Source: Chloroflexota bacterium (GTDB lineage Bacteria > Chloroflexota > Anaerolineae > Aggregatilineales > J027). From it: a DNA stretch of 34,684 bases. Of this stretch, positions 8,007 to 15,438 are shown piece after piece. Made by a program: the position numbers and the translations under genes. Under the pieces are notes generated by a model that worked only from the letters and a program-made list of their open reading frames with translations, searched no databases and was not told the DNA's origin. Positions within the stretch are counted from its first letter, which is position 1. Every line of letters starts with the position of its first letter. Location: the NCBI GenBank assembly GCA_022616515.1, contig JAKEEQ010000244.1, forward strand, positions 1 to 34,684. Direction: 5' to 3'.

Positions 8007-8900
8007 TCAACCAGTGGCAGCGGGTTGATTGGCGGCCCAGCCAGTTTCATGCAGCCACGATTCCAGCGTTTTCAGCGGCTGATAAATGCGGCGCAGCGCG
8101 TTGATGTCGGCGTTGTAGCCTGATTCATCGAACCACTGCCACATTTTGAGCAGTTCTTCCCGCATGTACGGGTCAAGGGAAGCCTCAAGCTGTTCGTGGG
8201 GAAGGCGCAGTAAATTCACGGGACGCCCAATCACCCGGCTTAGGGTGTCGGCGATTTGCTGCTCGGTCAGGCCATCTCCGGCGAGTTCAAAGGCTTTGTC
8301 GATATATTCATGAGGATTGGCGAAGGCAATGGTGGCAAAAGCGCCGATGTCATCGACGGCGATGAACTGCTTGACGCGCGTTGGGCGCAAACCCTGACTC
8401 ATGAGGGTGCCGCTGAGGATATGGTCCTGTCCCCAAAAGAAGTTCTCCATGAATTCCACCGGGCGGATGATGGTGGCGGGCAGGCCAAGCTGGCGGATGT
8501 GTTGTTCGACCTGCCACTTGCTTTCAAAGTGAGGGACGCCGCTATCTCGTTCAGCACCGCCGACGGATGAATAAACGAAATGCTGTACACCGGCTACACT
8601 GGCGGCATTGGCTACATTTTTCCCCTGCCGCGTTTCGCCAGCGGTGCCTCCCTCAAAGAAGCTTTGTATACTGAACACACCGTAAACACCCTGCATGGCG
8701 GCGTCGAGTGACGCACGGTCATCGTTATCGCCCTGAAAAATTTCCCCGCCAGCCTTAGCCAGTGCTTGTGCGGCGAGTTTTTCCGGGTTGCGGACGAAGG
8801 CGCGGACACGCCAGCCGTCAGCGAGCAGATGTCTGGCAACTGCGCCACCCTGCTGTCCTGTTGCTCCGGTCACGAAAATGATGTTATCTGAGTGAGTCAT
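8007..8900 (-). CDS. NmrA-like NAD(P)-binding protein (SDR family)
   Basis: A 297-residue atypical SDR. It begins MTHSDNIIFVTGATGQQGG with the Rossmann motif GATGQQG, followed by RAFVRNPEKL (NADP phosphate-binding arginines), GDNDDRASL, YSSVGGAERD and the substrate-side motif TIIRPVEFMENF. These features place it with NmrA/HSCARG-like proteins and azoreductase-like quinone reductases, which bind NADP(H). The preferred ATG at 8900 has GGGGGA 8 bases upstream on the coding strand; ATGs at 8909 and 8948 are alternatives. It follows a MarR regulator on the same strand and has a MarR-type palindrome in its upstream gap, so it is a likely target of that repressor, perhaps answering electrophiles or phenolics (inference). 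Confidence 0.9.
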   Translation of the reverse strand: MTHSDNIIFVTGATGQQGGAVARHLLADGWRVRAFVRNPEKLAAQALAKAGGEIFQGDNDDRASLDAAMQGVYGVFSIQSFFEGGTAGETRQGKNVANAASVAGVQHFVYSSVGGAERDSGVPHFESKWQVEQHIRQLGLPATIIRPVEFMENFFWGQDHILSGTLMSQGLRPTRVKQFIAVDDIGAFATIAFANPHEYIDKAFELAGDGLTEQQIADTLSRVIGRPVNLLRLPHEQLEASLDPYMREELLKMWQWFDESGYNADINALRRIYQPLKTLESWLHETGWAANQPAATG

Positions 8901-8920
8901 GTGGTTCATCCCCCGTAATT

Positions 8921-8938
8921 TAGTTAGCTGGCAAACTA
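8921..8938 (-). promoter_or_regulatory. MarR-type operator upstream of the NmrA-like gene
   Basis: TAGTTAG-CTGG-CAAACTA is an inverted repeat with 7-base arms and one mismatch, 20 bases before the ATG at 8900. Its core TTAGCTG is shared with the palindrome ahead of the marR gene (9424-9443), so the same regulator probably binds both. Confidence 0.6.
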
Positions 8939-8982
8939 TTTTGCCCAAAAATAACCTCGACGAGCGAGGAATACAAAAAGTC

Positions 8983-9411
8983 TTATTCGGCTAGATTTTT
9001 AGTAATCTGCTCAATCAGGCGCAGCAGCAGAGCTTTTTCGGCATCGGTCAGGCCCTTAATGGTCATCGCTTCGAGATCATCCCACATTTGCTGTACCTGA
9101 TCACGCAGGGCCGCACCTTCCGGCGTCAGGTACACACGCGATACACGCGCATCCTCGACATCCTGCCGCCGCTCAACAATGCCCGCCCGTTCAAGGCGCT
9201 GCAATGTTTTGGTGACGGTGGGCGGCTCGACGCAGACGTTTTCGGCAAGCTGTGATTGGGTAAGCCCTTCCTCTTCCCACAACTCAAACAGAATCATCTC
9301 CTGCCCCGGATAGAGGCCGACTTCACTGAAGGCTGCTTCGGCGAGTTTGCGGTGGGCCTTGATAAATTGGATGATGCGAAACCCGACGTAATCCTGTAGG
9401 TGTTTGCTCAT
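8983..9411 (-). CDS. MarR-family transcriptional regulator
   Basis: A 142-residue winged-helix regulator. The recognition region reads LTQSQLAENVCVEPPTVTKT, followed by the wing with the typical DARVSRVYLT and the C-terminal dimerisation helix (LLLRLIEQITKNLAE). MarR proteins bind palindromic operators as dimers and release DNA on binding small ligands or on Cys oxidation. One Cys lies in the recognition helix region (NVCVEPP), a possible redox-sensing site, but this is a guess. The gene is preceded by a near-perfect palindrome (autoregulation) and followed by the NmrA-like gene with a related palindrome. Confidence 0.93.
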   Translation of the reverse strand: MSKHLQDYVGFRIIQFIKAHRKLAEAAFSEVGLYPGQEMILFELWEEEGLTQSQLAENVCVEPPTVTKTLQRLERAGIVERRQDVEDARVSRVYLTPEGAALRDQVQQMWDDLEAMTIKGLTDAEKALLLRLIEQITKNLAE

Positions 9412-9423
9412 ACTCCGCCTATT

Positions 9424-9443
9424 TTATTTAGCTGACTAAATAA
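9424..9443 (-). promoter_or_regulatory. Palindromic operator upstream of marR
   Basis: TTATTTAG-CTGA-CTAAATAA has perfect 8-base arms and lies 13 bases before the marR start codon. MarR proteins usually repress their own gene through such sites. It shares the TTAGCTGRC core with the site at 8921-8938. Confidence 0.7.
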
Positions 9444-9547
9444 TAGCGAGATAGAAATAGCTTGTCAAGTTTTTGGTTGCTGGAATGAATCAATGAATGC
9501 GTCATCAACGAAAACCCGATAACACAAAGGATGCCATACATGTCAGG

Positions 9548-9876
9548 CGACGTAGGGTTAACCGACACCGGGATATACCAAGCGTGAGATGGCTTGCCGA
9601 CAGGGAAAATGACCTGTCAAACGGCAACGATCTCCCGGCCTTTCGCCACAGACTAAAGTCTGCGGCTAAACAAACCTAAGTCCACTAAAGGGACTCGAAT
9701 CCCTTCAGTGGATTAGCCTTGCGTAGCCCTGATTTTAATCAGGGGTGGCATAAATGTCGTTCTGATGGGCCGTTCGCGCCCGCTGTCAACGGGGCGCACT
9801 AGCTCTTGATGCCACCTCGTCTATGATCGCAACGGTAAAACCCGATGACGCCTATTGTTAGGATAACCCTACGTCG
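9548..9876. repeat. Gap segment bounded by 13-base inverted repeats
   Basis: CGACGTAGGGTTA (9548-9560) and its exact reverse complement (9864-9876) enclose about 300 bases; the match extends to 16 bases with one mismatch. Inside lies a three-hairpin repeat (9645-9749). No transposase or convincing coding sequence is present. It may be a small non-autonomous mobile element. The surrounding gap, 9450-9925, holds no gene that I can support. Confidence 0.45.
9645..9749 (+). repeat. Three-hairpin interspersed repeat, copy 1
   Basis: A closing stem GCCAC/GTGGC surrounds three hairpins: CAGACTAAAGTCTG (9649-9662), a long one from TCCACT to AGTGGA (9681-9712, loop CTCGAA), and CCTGATTTTAATCAGG (9728-9743). 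The same order recurs at 22633-22742 and, inverted, at 29734-29845. The function is unknown. Confidence 0.75.
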
Positions 9877-9925
9877 GGTAACAAACGGAGCGTCCCTACG
9901 ATATGGTCCGGCTACGTCACACTAC

Positions 9926-10726
9926 TTACACCCCGGCATACGACGCGGCATCATCGACGATGACCTCATCCTGAAACATGGATTTGGCCTCGTCGGGCAG
10001 TTCTTCGTAGAGGGTTTTGGGGATTTCGAGTTTCGGTAGATGGCTCATATTGACCCATTTGCGGGTATAGACCAGCGCAATATTGGGGCGGGCGTGGTCG
10101 CTGAGATTAGGTGTGCCGCGATGCCACATGCGACCATCCCGGATCATGATCGAGCCAGCGGGCATTTCAGCGCGGATGGCAGTCATGGATGGGGCGATAG
10201 CGGCGATTTCCTCGCGGCTGTAATTGCTATAATGCGTGCCACCGGGATAAATCTCCATTGCGCCGTTTTCTTCGAGGCTGTCAACCAGCGGAATATTAAA
10301 GACCATATGATAAGGCGGGATGGTGACCTGAGCTTCGGGAAAGAGCGGGTAAATGTCGGAATGGACGGGCTGGTATTCAGACCCCGGCAGGCAGGTGTTA
10401 GAAGCAAAATAGTGGCAGCGCAGGTTGTTGCCCATGACAGCATGAATCACCTGAAGCACAATCGAATTGGCGACGATACGGTGATCGGCAAATGGCATTC
10501 TAAATGGCAAAAACATCCGGTAATGATTTTTGGCAGACGTTGGGGGTGGGTCCTGTAAAAAAGCATAAAACAATTCCATATAGGCGGCGTGGGTATCGGC
10601 CATAAAGTCGGCAGGAAGGACGGAGTCGAAGACAATGTAGCCGTTTACACGGATCTGCTGAACTGCATAACTGAGTGTTTCAGGTAATAATTGACCACTG
10701 GCAATCTCCCTGGAGGTTAGTATCAT
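9926..10726 (-). CDS. Phytanoyl-CoA dioxygenase (PhyH) family Fe(II)/2-oxoglutarate oxygenase
   Basis: A 266-residue cytoplasmic non-haem iron dioxygenase. The iron triad is visible as HSD (H122, D124) in QPVHSDIYPLF and the distal H202 in RMWHRGTPN, with R213 in ARPNIALVY suited to bind the 2-oxoglutarate carboxylate. These enzymes hydroxylate or halogenate small molecules using O2 and 2-oxoglutarate; the substrate here is unknown. I chose the ATG at 10726 because AGGAG lies 9 bases upstream on the coding strand; an ATG at 10762 lacks such a site. The gene stands alone, divergent from the sugar dehydrogenase pair and separated from marR by the repeat-rich gap. Confidence 0.9.
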   Translation of the reverse strand: MILTSREIASGQLLPETLSYAVQQIRVNGYIVFDSVLPADFMADTHAAYMELFYAFLQDPPPTSAKNHYRMFLPFRMPFADHRIVANSIVLQVIHAVMGNNLRCHYFASNTCLPGSEYQPVHSDIYPLFPEAQVTIPPYHMVFNIPLVDSLEENGAMEIYPGGTHYSNYSREEIAAIAPSMTAIRAEMPAGSIMIRDGRMWHRGTPNLSDHARPNIALVYTRKWVNMSHLPKLEIPKTLYEELPDEAKSMFQDEVIVDDAASYAGV

Positions 10727-10877
10727 GGGGTTACACTCCTGAACCTGGCCCGATGTTTCCATCCATTCTATGACACTTTGAAATTTAGCGAAAATCGGGT
10801 GTGGAATGCGGTTCGAACATTAGTGTACATTAAATTTTCTGGGGGTTTTTGACCCTTTTGGTTATGATGAACGTGTG

Positions 10878-10964
10878 ACAAACGCAAAATGTGTTACCCC
10901 TCCGGTCCTGGGGACCACCTCCCGCAAACGGGGAGGAAACTACGGGGTGAATTTCGCGTTTTGT
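10878..10964 (+). ncRNA. Structured 5' leader (three-way junction) of the sugar dehydrogenase gene
   Basis: A long closing stem pairs 10878-10889 with 10952-10964 and continues with TTACCCC (10894-10900) pairing GGGGTGA (10944-10950). Inside are two hairpins, GGTCC/GGACC (10904-10916) and CCTCCCG/CGGGGAGG (10918-10936, loop CAAA), plus unpaired AAACTAC. This layout, just upstream of a start codon, resembles a riboswitch. It fits none of the classes I know, so the identity is open. Confidence 0.45.
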
Positions 10965-11017
10965 GCAGCAACAATCGAGCAGTGGATGAGATGGAAAAAG
11001 AAAAGGAAAAGTTTAAA

Positions 11018-12199
11018 ATGACCCCACGACGCTGGCTGATTGCCATTTTATTTGTTGGAATTATCTCTCTGACCGCCTATGGTTTGCTCAAGCGCGGCTA
11101 TGCCCAACTTGGTGGCACGGGTGATGGCGTGTACACGTTTGAGCAAGTCGTGAATGACCAAATTGCACGTCCGGTATTTATGGTCGAGCCGAATGACGGC
11201 AGTGGCTGTCATTTTCTGGTGCAGCAGTCCGGTGTTATCTGGGTGGTGTTTGAAGGCGCAATTGAGCCGGAGCCGTTTCTGGATATTCAGGACCTCGTGA
11301 ACGACACCGCAAACGAGCAGGGGCTGCTGGGCATGGCTTTGCACCCCGATTATCCCAATACACCTTACTTTTATTTGAACTATACAGATGTGAACGATGA
11401 CACCAATATCGTGCGCTACGAGGTTTCCGCCAACGATCTCGAAAAGGCCGACCCAACCACGCGCACTGAAATCCTGACCATTACCCAACCCGCCCGCAAT
11501 CACAACGGTGGTATGCTCGAATTTGGCCCGGATGGCTATCTGTATATCGCGCTGGGTGATGGCGGTGGTGCGGGTGACCCTCAAGAAAACGGGCAGAATC
11601 CAGATACTCTGTTAGGAACCATTCTACGAATTGATGTTGATAATCCAGTCAATGGACTGCCGTATGGCATCCCCGCCGACAACCCGTTTGCCGATGGCGT
11701 GGACGGTGCGCCGGAAGTGTTCGCATGGGGACTGCGCAATCCATGGCGCTTCAGCTTTGACACGACAACAGGTGATCTATATATAGCCGATGTCGGTCAG
11801 AATCAATGGGAAGAGGTCGATTATCTTCCGGCGGATGATTGGAGTGTGCTCAATTTTGGCTGGGATGCGTTTGAGGCGTCGGCGGTGTTTGAGGGCAGCC
11901 CGAACGGGGATGTGTTGATGCCCGTTGCCGAATATGACCACAATCAGGGCTGTTCGGTAACAGGTGGCTATGTCTATCATGGCACGGAACTGCCGGATTT
12001 GCAGGGCACATATTTCTATGGCGACTATTGCAGCGGCATTGTGTGGACACTGTCAAAGGACGGAAATGGCGATTGGGTCAATGAGGTGTTCCTTGACACT
12101 GACTACAACATCTCTTCATTTGCGGTGGACCTTGAAGGCGAGCTGTATTTAATTGACCACGGCGGGCAAATCTTGAAGCTGGTCGCGGTTAACCCATGA
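11018..12199 (+). CDS. PQQ-type glucose/sorbosone dehydrogenase (GSDH), membrane-anchored or secreted
   Basis: A 393-residue six-bladed beta-propeller of the GSDH family. Signature motifs are RNHNGG (with the catalytic His), LEFGPDGYLYIALGDGG, NPDTLLGTILRIDVD, WGLRNPWRFSFD, LYIADVGQ and GCSVTGGYVYHG. Such enzymes oxidise aldose sugars with pyrroloquinoline quinone and Ca2+ in the periplasm and hand electrons to cytochromes. The N-terminus has one hydrophobic segment (WLIAILFVGIISLTAYGLL), acting as signal or anchor. I prefer the ATG at 11018, with AAGGA about 10 bases before it. An ATG at 10991 is possible, and a longer frame from 10889 would run through the structured leader. It overlaps the second dehydrogenase gene by ATGA. 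Confidence 0.9.
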   Translation: MTPRRWLIAILFVGIISLTAYGLLKRGYAQLGGTGDGVYTFEQVVNDQIARPVFMVEPNDGSGCHFLVQQSGVIWVVFEGAIEPEPFLDIQDLVNDTANEQGLLGMALHPDYPNTPYFYLNYTDVNDDTNIVRYEVSANDLEKADPTTRTEILTITQPARNHNGGMLEFGPDGYLYIALGDGGGAGDPQENGQNPDTLLGTILRIDVDNPVNGLPYGIPADNPFADGVDGAPEVFAWGLRNPWRFSFDTTTGDLYIADVGQNQWEEVDYLPADDWSVLNFGWDAFEASAVFEGSPNGDVLMPVAEYDHNQGCSVTGGYVYHGTELPDLQGTYFYGDYCSGIVWTLSKDGNGDWVNEVFLDTDYNISSFAVDLEGELYLIDHGGQILKLVAVNP

Positions 12200-13324
12200 G
12201 ATACATAGTCACCATTGCCGGGTTGATTATGGTGCTGCTGGCGGGGAGTTCACCGCTGGCGGCTCAATCACCCGGCTTACACCCTTGAACTGTTTGTAGA
12301 CGGGCTTCGTCAGCCGCTATTTATGACACAGGTTGAAAATCGCTACTTTATCGTCGAGCAAGAAGGGCGGATTCGAGTCATGGTTGACGGCGAAATACTG
12401 CCTACAGCGTTTTTGGACATTTCGAATGTTGTCAACATGGGTAATGAAGAAGGGCTGTTGGGGCTGGCCTTTCCCCCCGATTTTGCGGAAAGCGGCTACT
12501 TCTATGTGTACTACACCCGCCAGATTCGTCGCGTGCGAGAATCGGTGATCGCACGCTTTCGCGTCTATGATTCCACTCGCGCCATCGAAAGCAGCCGCAC
12601 CGAAATTTTCATCATCGGTCAGCCCTACCCAAATCACAACGGCGGGATGCTGACGTTTGGCCCGGATGGTTTTCTATATCTGGGGCTGGGTGATGGTGGC
12701 GCTGCTGACGACCCGCACAATAACGGCCAAAATCCGGACACACTGCTCGGTTCCATTATCCGCATTGATGTCGATAATCCCGCCAGCGGTCAATTGTACG
12801 GCATCCCGCCCGATAATCCCTTTGTTGATGGTGGCGGCGCACCGGAAATCTGGGCATGGGGACTGCGTAATCCCTGGCGTTTCAGTTTTGACACGGCAAC
12901 AGATGACCTGTACATTGGCGATGTTGGTCAGAGGGAGCGTGAGGAAATTGACATCATGCCTGCCGGGGAAAGCGGGCTTAATTTCGGCTGGAATGCCTTT
13001 GAAGGGTCCAATGAATATGTCGGCACTGCCAACGGCGAGACAGTTCTGCCCATCGCCGAGTATTCTCACGAAGAGGGCTGCTCGGTAACAGGCGGCTATG
13101 TGTATCATGGTGCGGAACTGCTAGAATTGCAGGGAACCTATTTCTACGCCGATTTTTGTGAGGGTACGATCTGGAGCCTCACTCAAACGTCGGGTGAGTG
13201 GGAATCGCGTGTCTTTATGGATACTGACTACCGGATTACATCATTCGCGGAAGATCTCGAAGGCGAGTTGTTTGTGATCGACCGGCGTGGGGCCATTTAT
13301 AAGCTGGTTTACGCCGACTATTAA
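12196..13324 (+). CDS. Second PQQ-type sugar dehydrogenase, frameshifted after the signal peptide
   Basis: A tandem paralogue of the preceding gene, sharing NHNGGMLTFGPDG, GDGG, NPDTLLGSIIRIDVD, GLRNPWRFSFD and GCSVTGGYVYHG. The ATG at 12196 overlaps the previous stop (ATGA) and opens a good signal peptide (MRYIVTIAGLIMVLLAGSS...LAAQS). That frame stops at 12288, and the mature enzyme continues in the next frame (PAYTLELFVDGLRQPLF...). Removing one C from the CCC at 12271-12273 joins the two into SPAYTLELF. So either the genome carries a true +1 frameshift or the sequence has a one-base error. If real, only an unexported product from an internal start such as 12323 could be made. Confidence 0.85.
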
Positions 13325-13362
13325 ACGCGGGCGAGGTCGCCCCGGAATCACGGAATTTTTTC

Positions 13363-14277
13363 ATGACCCAATCACCTCATATTCCTATTATGGTTGATGA
13401 AGTGCTGGACGGCCTGCAAGTCGTCCAGCGCACCAATCCCATCTATATTGACGGAACACTTGGCGCGGGCGGTCATAGCCATGCCATTCTCTCTGCCAAT
13501 GACGCCGCGCACGTCATCGCCTTTGACCGCGATCTGGACGCGATTGCTATTGCCCGGCAAACGCTGGCTCCATTCGCTGACCGCGTTACCATTCACCACG
13601 CTTCCTATCTGGAAATGGGAAATCTCATTATCGAACCCGTTGATGGTATCCTGCTCGATTTAGGTCTGTCATCCATGCAGGTGGATGACGTCGCACGTGG
13701 TTTTTCGTTCCGTCACGACGCGCCGCTGAACATGCGCTTTGACCCGACCAGTGAAGACCCTACCGCCGCCGAACTGCTCAACGGCCTGCCCGAAGAAGAC
13801 ATCGCTAACATCATCTTTCACTATGGCGAAGAACGCCAGAGTCGCAAAATTGCCCGTGTCATCGTCGAGAATCGCCCTATCAAGACAACCAAGCAACTTG
13901 CCGACCTGATCGCGGATACCATTCGCGGCAAGCCAAAAATTCACCCGGCTACCCTGACCTTTCAGGCCCTGCGCATTGCCGTCAACCGCGAGCTTGAAGC
14001 CGTCGAAGCCATATTGCCCATCGCCATCAACCTGCTGAAACCCGGCGGTCGATTGGCGGCAATCACTTTTCACAGCCTTGAAGACCGCATTGTTAAGCAC
14101 ACGTTCAAGGAAGAAGCAACGGACTGCATTTGTCCACCTAAACAGCTAGTTTGTACGTGTGGTCACAAGGCGCGTGTTCAGTTAGTTAATCGTAAGCCGA
14201 TCACCGCCGACGAGGACGAAATCGACACTAATCCGCGTTCTCGAAGTGCAAAGCTGCGCATCGTAGAACGCATTTAG
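13363..14277 (+). CDS. rsmH: 16S rRNA (cytosine-1402 N4)-methyltransferase RsmH
   Basis: A 304-residue SAM-dependent methyltransferase that modifies C1402 in the decoding centre of 16S rRNA. Diagnostic segments are HIPIMVDEVLDGL at the start, the SAM site YIDGTLGAGGHSHAIL, ILLDLGLSSMQVDDVARGFSF, PLNMRFDP, the central LTFQALRIAVNRELEA, and FHSLEDRIVKHTFK near the end. The Cys cluster CICPPKQLVCTCG and final RSRSAKLRI are also typical. The length is normal. In most bacteria rsmH sits in the division and cell wall cluster beside mraZ and ftsL; here it is isolated, following the sugar dehydrogenases by 38 bases. The ribosome site is weak. Confidence 0.97.
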   Translation: MTQSPHIPIMVDEVLDGLQVVQRTNPIYIDGTLGAGGHSHAILSANDAAHVIAFDRDLDAIAIARQTLAPFADRVTIHHASYLEMGNLIIEPVDGILLDLGLSSMQVDDVARGFSFRHDAPLNMRFDPTSEDPTAAELLNGLPEEDIANIIFHYGEERQSRKIARVIVENRPIKTTKQLADLIADTIRGKPKIHPATLTFQALRIAVNRELEAVEAILPIAINLLKPGGRLAAITFHSLEDRIVKHTFKEEATDCICPPKQLVCTCGHKARVQLVNRKPITADEDEIDTNPRSRSAKLRIVERI

Positions 14278-14319
14278 CTGACGCTTCCCTGATATGGGCG
14301 AATCTCTAGAAATATTCAT

Positions 14320-14348
14320 TTGGCAAAAAACCCCGTTCAGGATATACT
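14320..14348 (+). promoter_or_regulatory. Strong sigma-70-type promoter
   Basis: TTGGCA (14320-14325) and TATACT (14343-14348) are spaced by exactly 17 bases. Transcription would begin near 14355. Only about 30 bases separate that point from an intrinsic terminator at 14386, so the unit makes a very short RNA or is an attenuated leader for the phosphoribosyltransferase gene. Confidence 0.6.
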
Positions 14349-14385
14349 GTGTTTGGACTGAACGACGACACACAATTTAGTTCCA

Positions 14386-14409
14386 CCCTCCTTCGGGAGG
14401 GCTTTTTTT
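14386..14409 (+). terminator. Intrinsic terminator
   Basis: CCCTCC-TTCG-GGAGGG is followed by C and seven T. The UUCG tetraloop makes it very stable. It can end rsmH read-through and also the short unit that begins near 14355. Confidence 0.85.
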
Positions 14410-14493
14410 ATCCCACTCACGTTAATAGGGTAATACTTCTTTTGGACAAAACATCAACGACAATCGCTTCAACTAACGCTTGTGGGCACATTA

Positions 14494-14564
14494 GGACGCC
14501 CAACGGGGCGTCCCTACGACCCCGTTGTTTGTAGGGGGGACGTGCAACGGCACGTCCTTTTTTT
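14494..14564. repeat. Inverted pair of GGACG palindromes (REP-doublet-like)
   Basis: Two hairpins, GGACGCCC-AACG-GGGCGTCC (14494-14513) and GGACGTGC-AACG-GCACGTCC (14538-14557), face each other through CTAC...GTAG. The second is followed by seven T and could terminate transcription. The same hairpin-CTAC...GTAG-hairpin plan recurs at 17381-17445. The rest of the 14278-14667 gap holds the promoter and terminator listed separately and no gene. Confidence 0.65.
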
Positions 14565-14667
14565 GTCTGCCCATTTAAAAAGTGTCCTCCTGCCAACCCA
14601 CTCACTGGAAAATTCTTCGCATTTCCGCTACACTTCTCGCCGTCGCCCCCTCTGTGCGAGGACCATT

Positions 14668-15402
14668 ATGTACAGCCAACATGTTCGCGAAATCACCGAT
14701 ACCATTGACCCCGATTTCTGGCTTAATCCCACCGGAGTCAGCGTTGAATTCGATACCCTGCGCTTTCTGTATGTGCCCGATCATGTGGCGACCTATATCA
14801 CGACCCAGATTGCCCACAAGGTCTATCGTTATCAGGTCGCCAACATTAGCACTCAAGCCCAGATTACCCATGCGGTGATGATTACGATGGGCGGATTGCT
14901 GCCGGGGGTGCAGCTTCATGACCATCTGGCCTGGACGCTCAACAAAAACATCCCGCCGATTGATTTCGGCACGTTAGGCGTCAAATTTTATGCTGGACCG
15001 GGCCAACCCCTCGACGAACCCTCGATCAATCACCCGCTATCGATTGACGTGGTGGGCAAGGTGGTAGGCGTGGTTGATGATCTGGTTGATCTGGGCGGCA
15101 CGGCGCGATTTGTCTACAAATTCCTGATGGACGAGCAGAAGGCGAAAAAAGTTGTCCTCATCGCCCCTTATCTCAAATCCCGCGAAGTGCTGGATGAGAT
15201 GATGGTCATTCACTACGGTTATGTGCCCGCCGACACGTGGATTATCACGCCGCGTGAAAAAGTGGAGACGCTTATCAAACGTGTTCCCCACTGGCGAGAT
15301 AACGGCGCGATCTTAGAACAATGCGAAACCAGCCTCCAACGCATTGGCTATCCGCAGTATATGATTGATATTTACCTGAAACCGACCTACGAACGAGGTT
15401 GA
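14668..15402 (+). CDS. Phosphoribosyltransferase-family protein
   Basis: A 244-residue protein with a type I phosphoribosyltransferase core. The PRPP loop is VVGVVDDLVDLGGTARFV (two acidic residues D137 and D138, then the Gly/Thr phosphate loop). Upstream is a helix-rich part carrying ITHAVMITMGGLLPG, where purine PRTases hold the pyrophosphate loop. Later come VVLIAPYLKS and YVPADTWII, the latter suited to base stacking as in hypoxanthine-guanine PRTases. The likely role is purine salvage or a related nucleotide reaction; the exact base cannot be told. The ATG at 14668 has GAGGA 5 bases upstream; a longer frame from 14482 would run through the repeat pair and is unlikely. Confidence 0.85.
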   Translation: MYSQHVREITDTIDPDFWLNPTGVSVEFDTLRFLYVPDHVATYITTQIAHKVYRYQVANISTQAQITHAVMITMGGLLPGVQLHDHLAWTLNKNIPPIDFGTLGVKFYAGPGQPLDEPSINHPLSIDVVGKVVGVVDDLVDLGGTARFVYKFLMDEQKAKKVVLIAPYLKSREVLDEMMVIHYGYVPADTWIITPREKVETLIKRVPHWRDNGAILEQCETSLQRIGYPQYMIDIYLKPTYERG

Positions 15403-15405
15403 ACC

Positions 15406-15438
15406 ATAAAAATCCCCCCGCAAAGTTGAGGAGGGATT
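15406..15438 (-). terminator. Intrinsic terminator of the small minus-strand gene
   Basis: On the minus strand AATCCCTCC pairs with GGGGGGATT (one mismatch) and ends in TTTTTATG. It starts right at the stop codon of the 42-residue gene, which supports that gene being real. It also lies just after the phosphoribosyltransferase stop. Confidence 0.6.

Noticed and set aside
9681-9712. A tRNA T-arm-like string (GACTCGAATCCC).
   Set aside because: It is the loop of the middle hairpin of the repeat; no acceptor stem, anticodon arm or CCA end can be drawn around it.
10849-10868. TTGACC and TATGAT as a promoter for the sugar dehydrogenases.
   Set aside because: The spacing is only 8 bases; TATGAT alone may be a -10 box, but no -35 box is convincing.
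10910-10952. Possible ydaO-type (c-di-AMP) riboswitch, because GGGGACC and GGGGTGAA both occur.
   Set aside because: The second half of the ydaO consensus is missing, and the two segments pair within a simple three-way junction instead, so I call it only a structured leader.
10889-11017. N-terminal extension of the first sugar dehydrogenase from the ATG at 10889.
   Set aside because: It runs through the structured leader, has no ribosome site and puts a polar stretch before the signal peptide.
13363-14277. Division/cell wall (dcw) cluster signalled by rsmH.
   Set aside because: No mraZ, ftsL, penicillin-binding protein or mur ligase gene lies next to it; the flanking genes are sugar dehydrogenases and a phosphoribosyltransferase.
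14482-14667. N-terminal extension of the phosphoribosyltransferase from 14482.
   Set aside because: It would translate a palindromic repeat pair; the ATG at 14668 has a good ribosome site.
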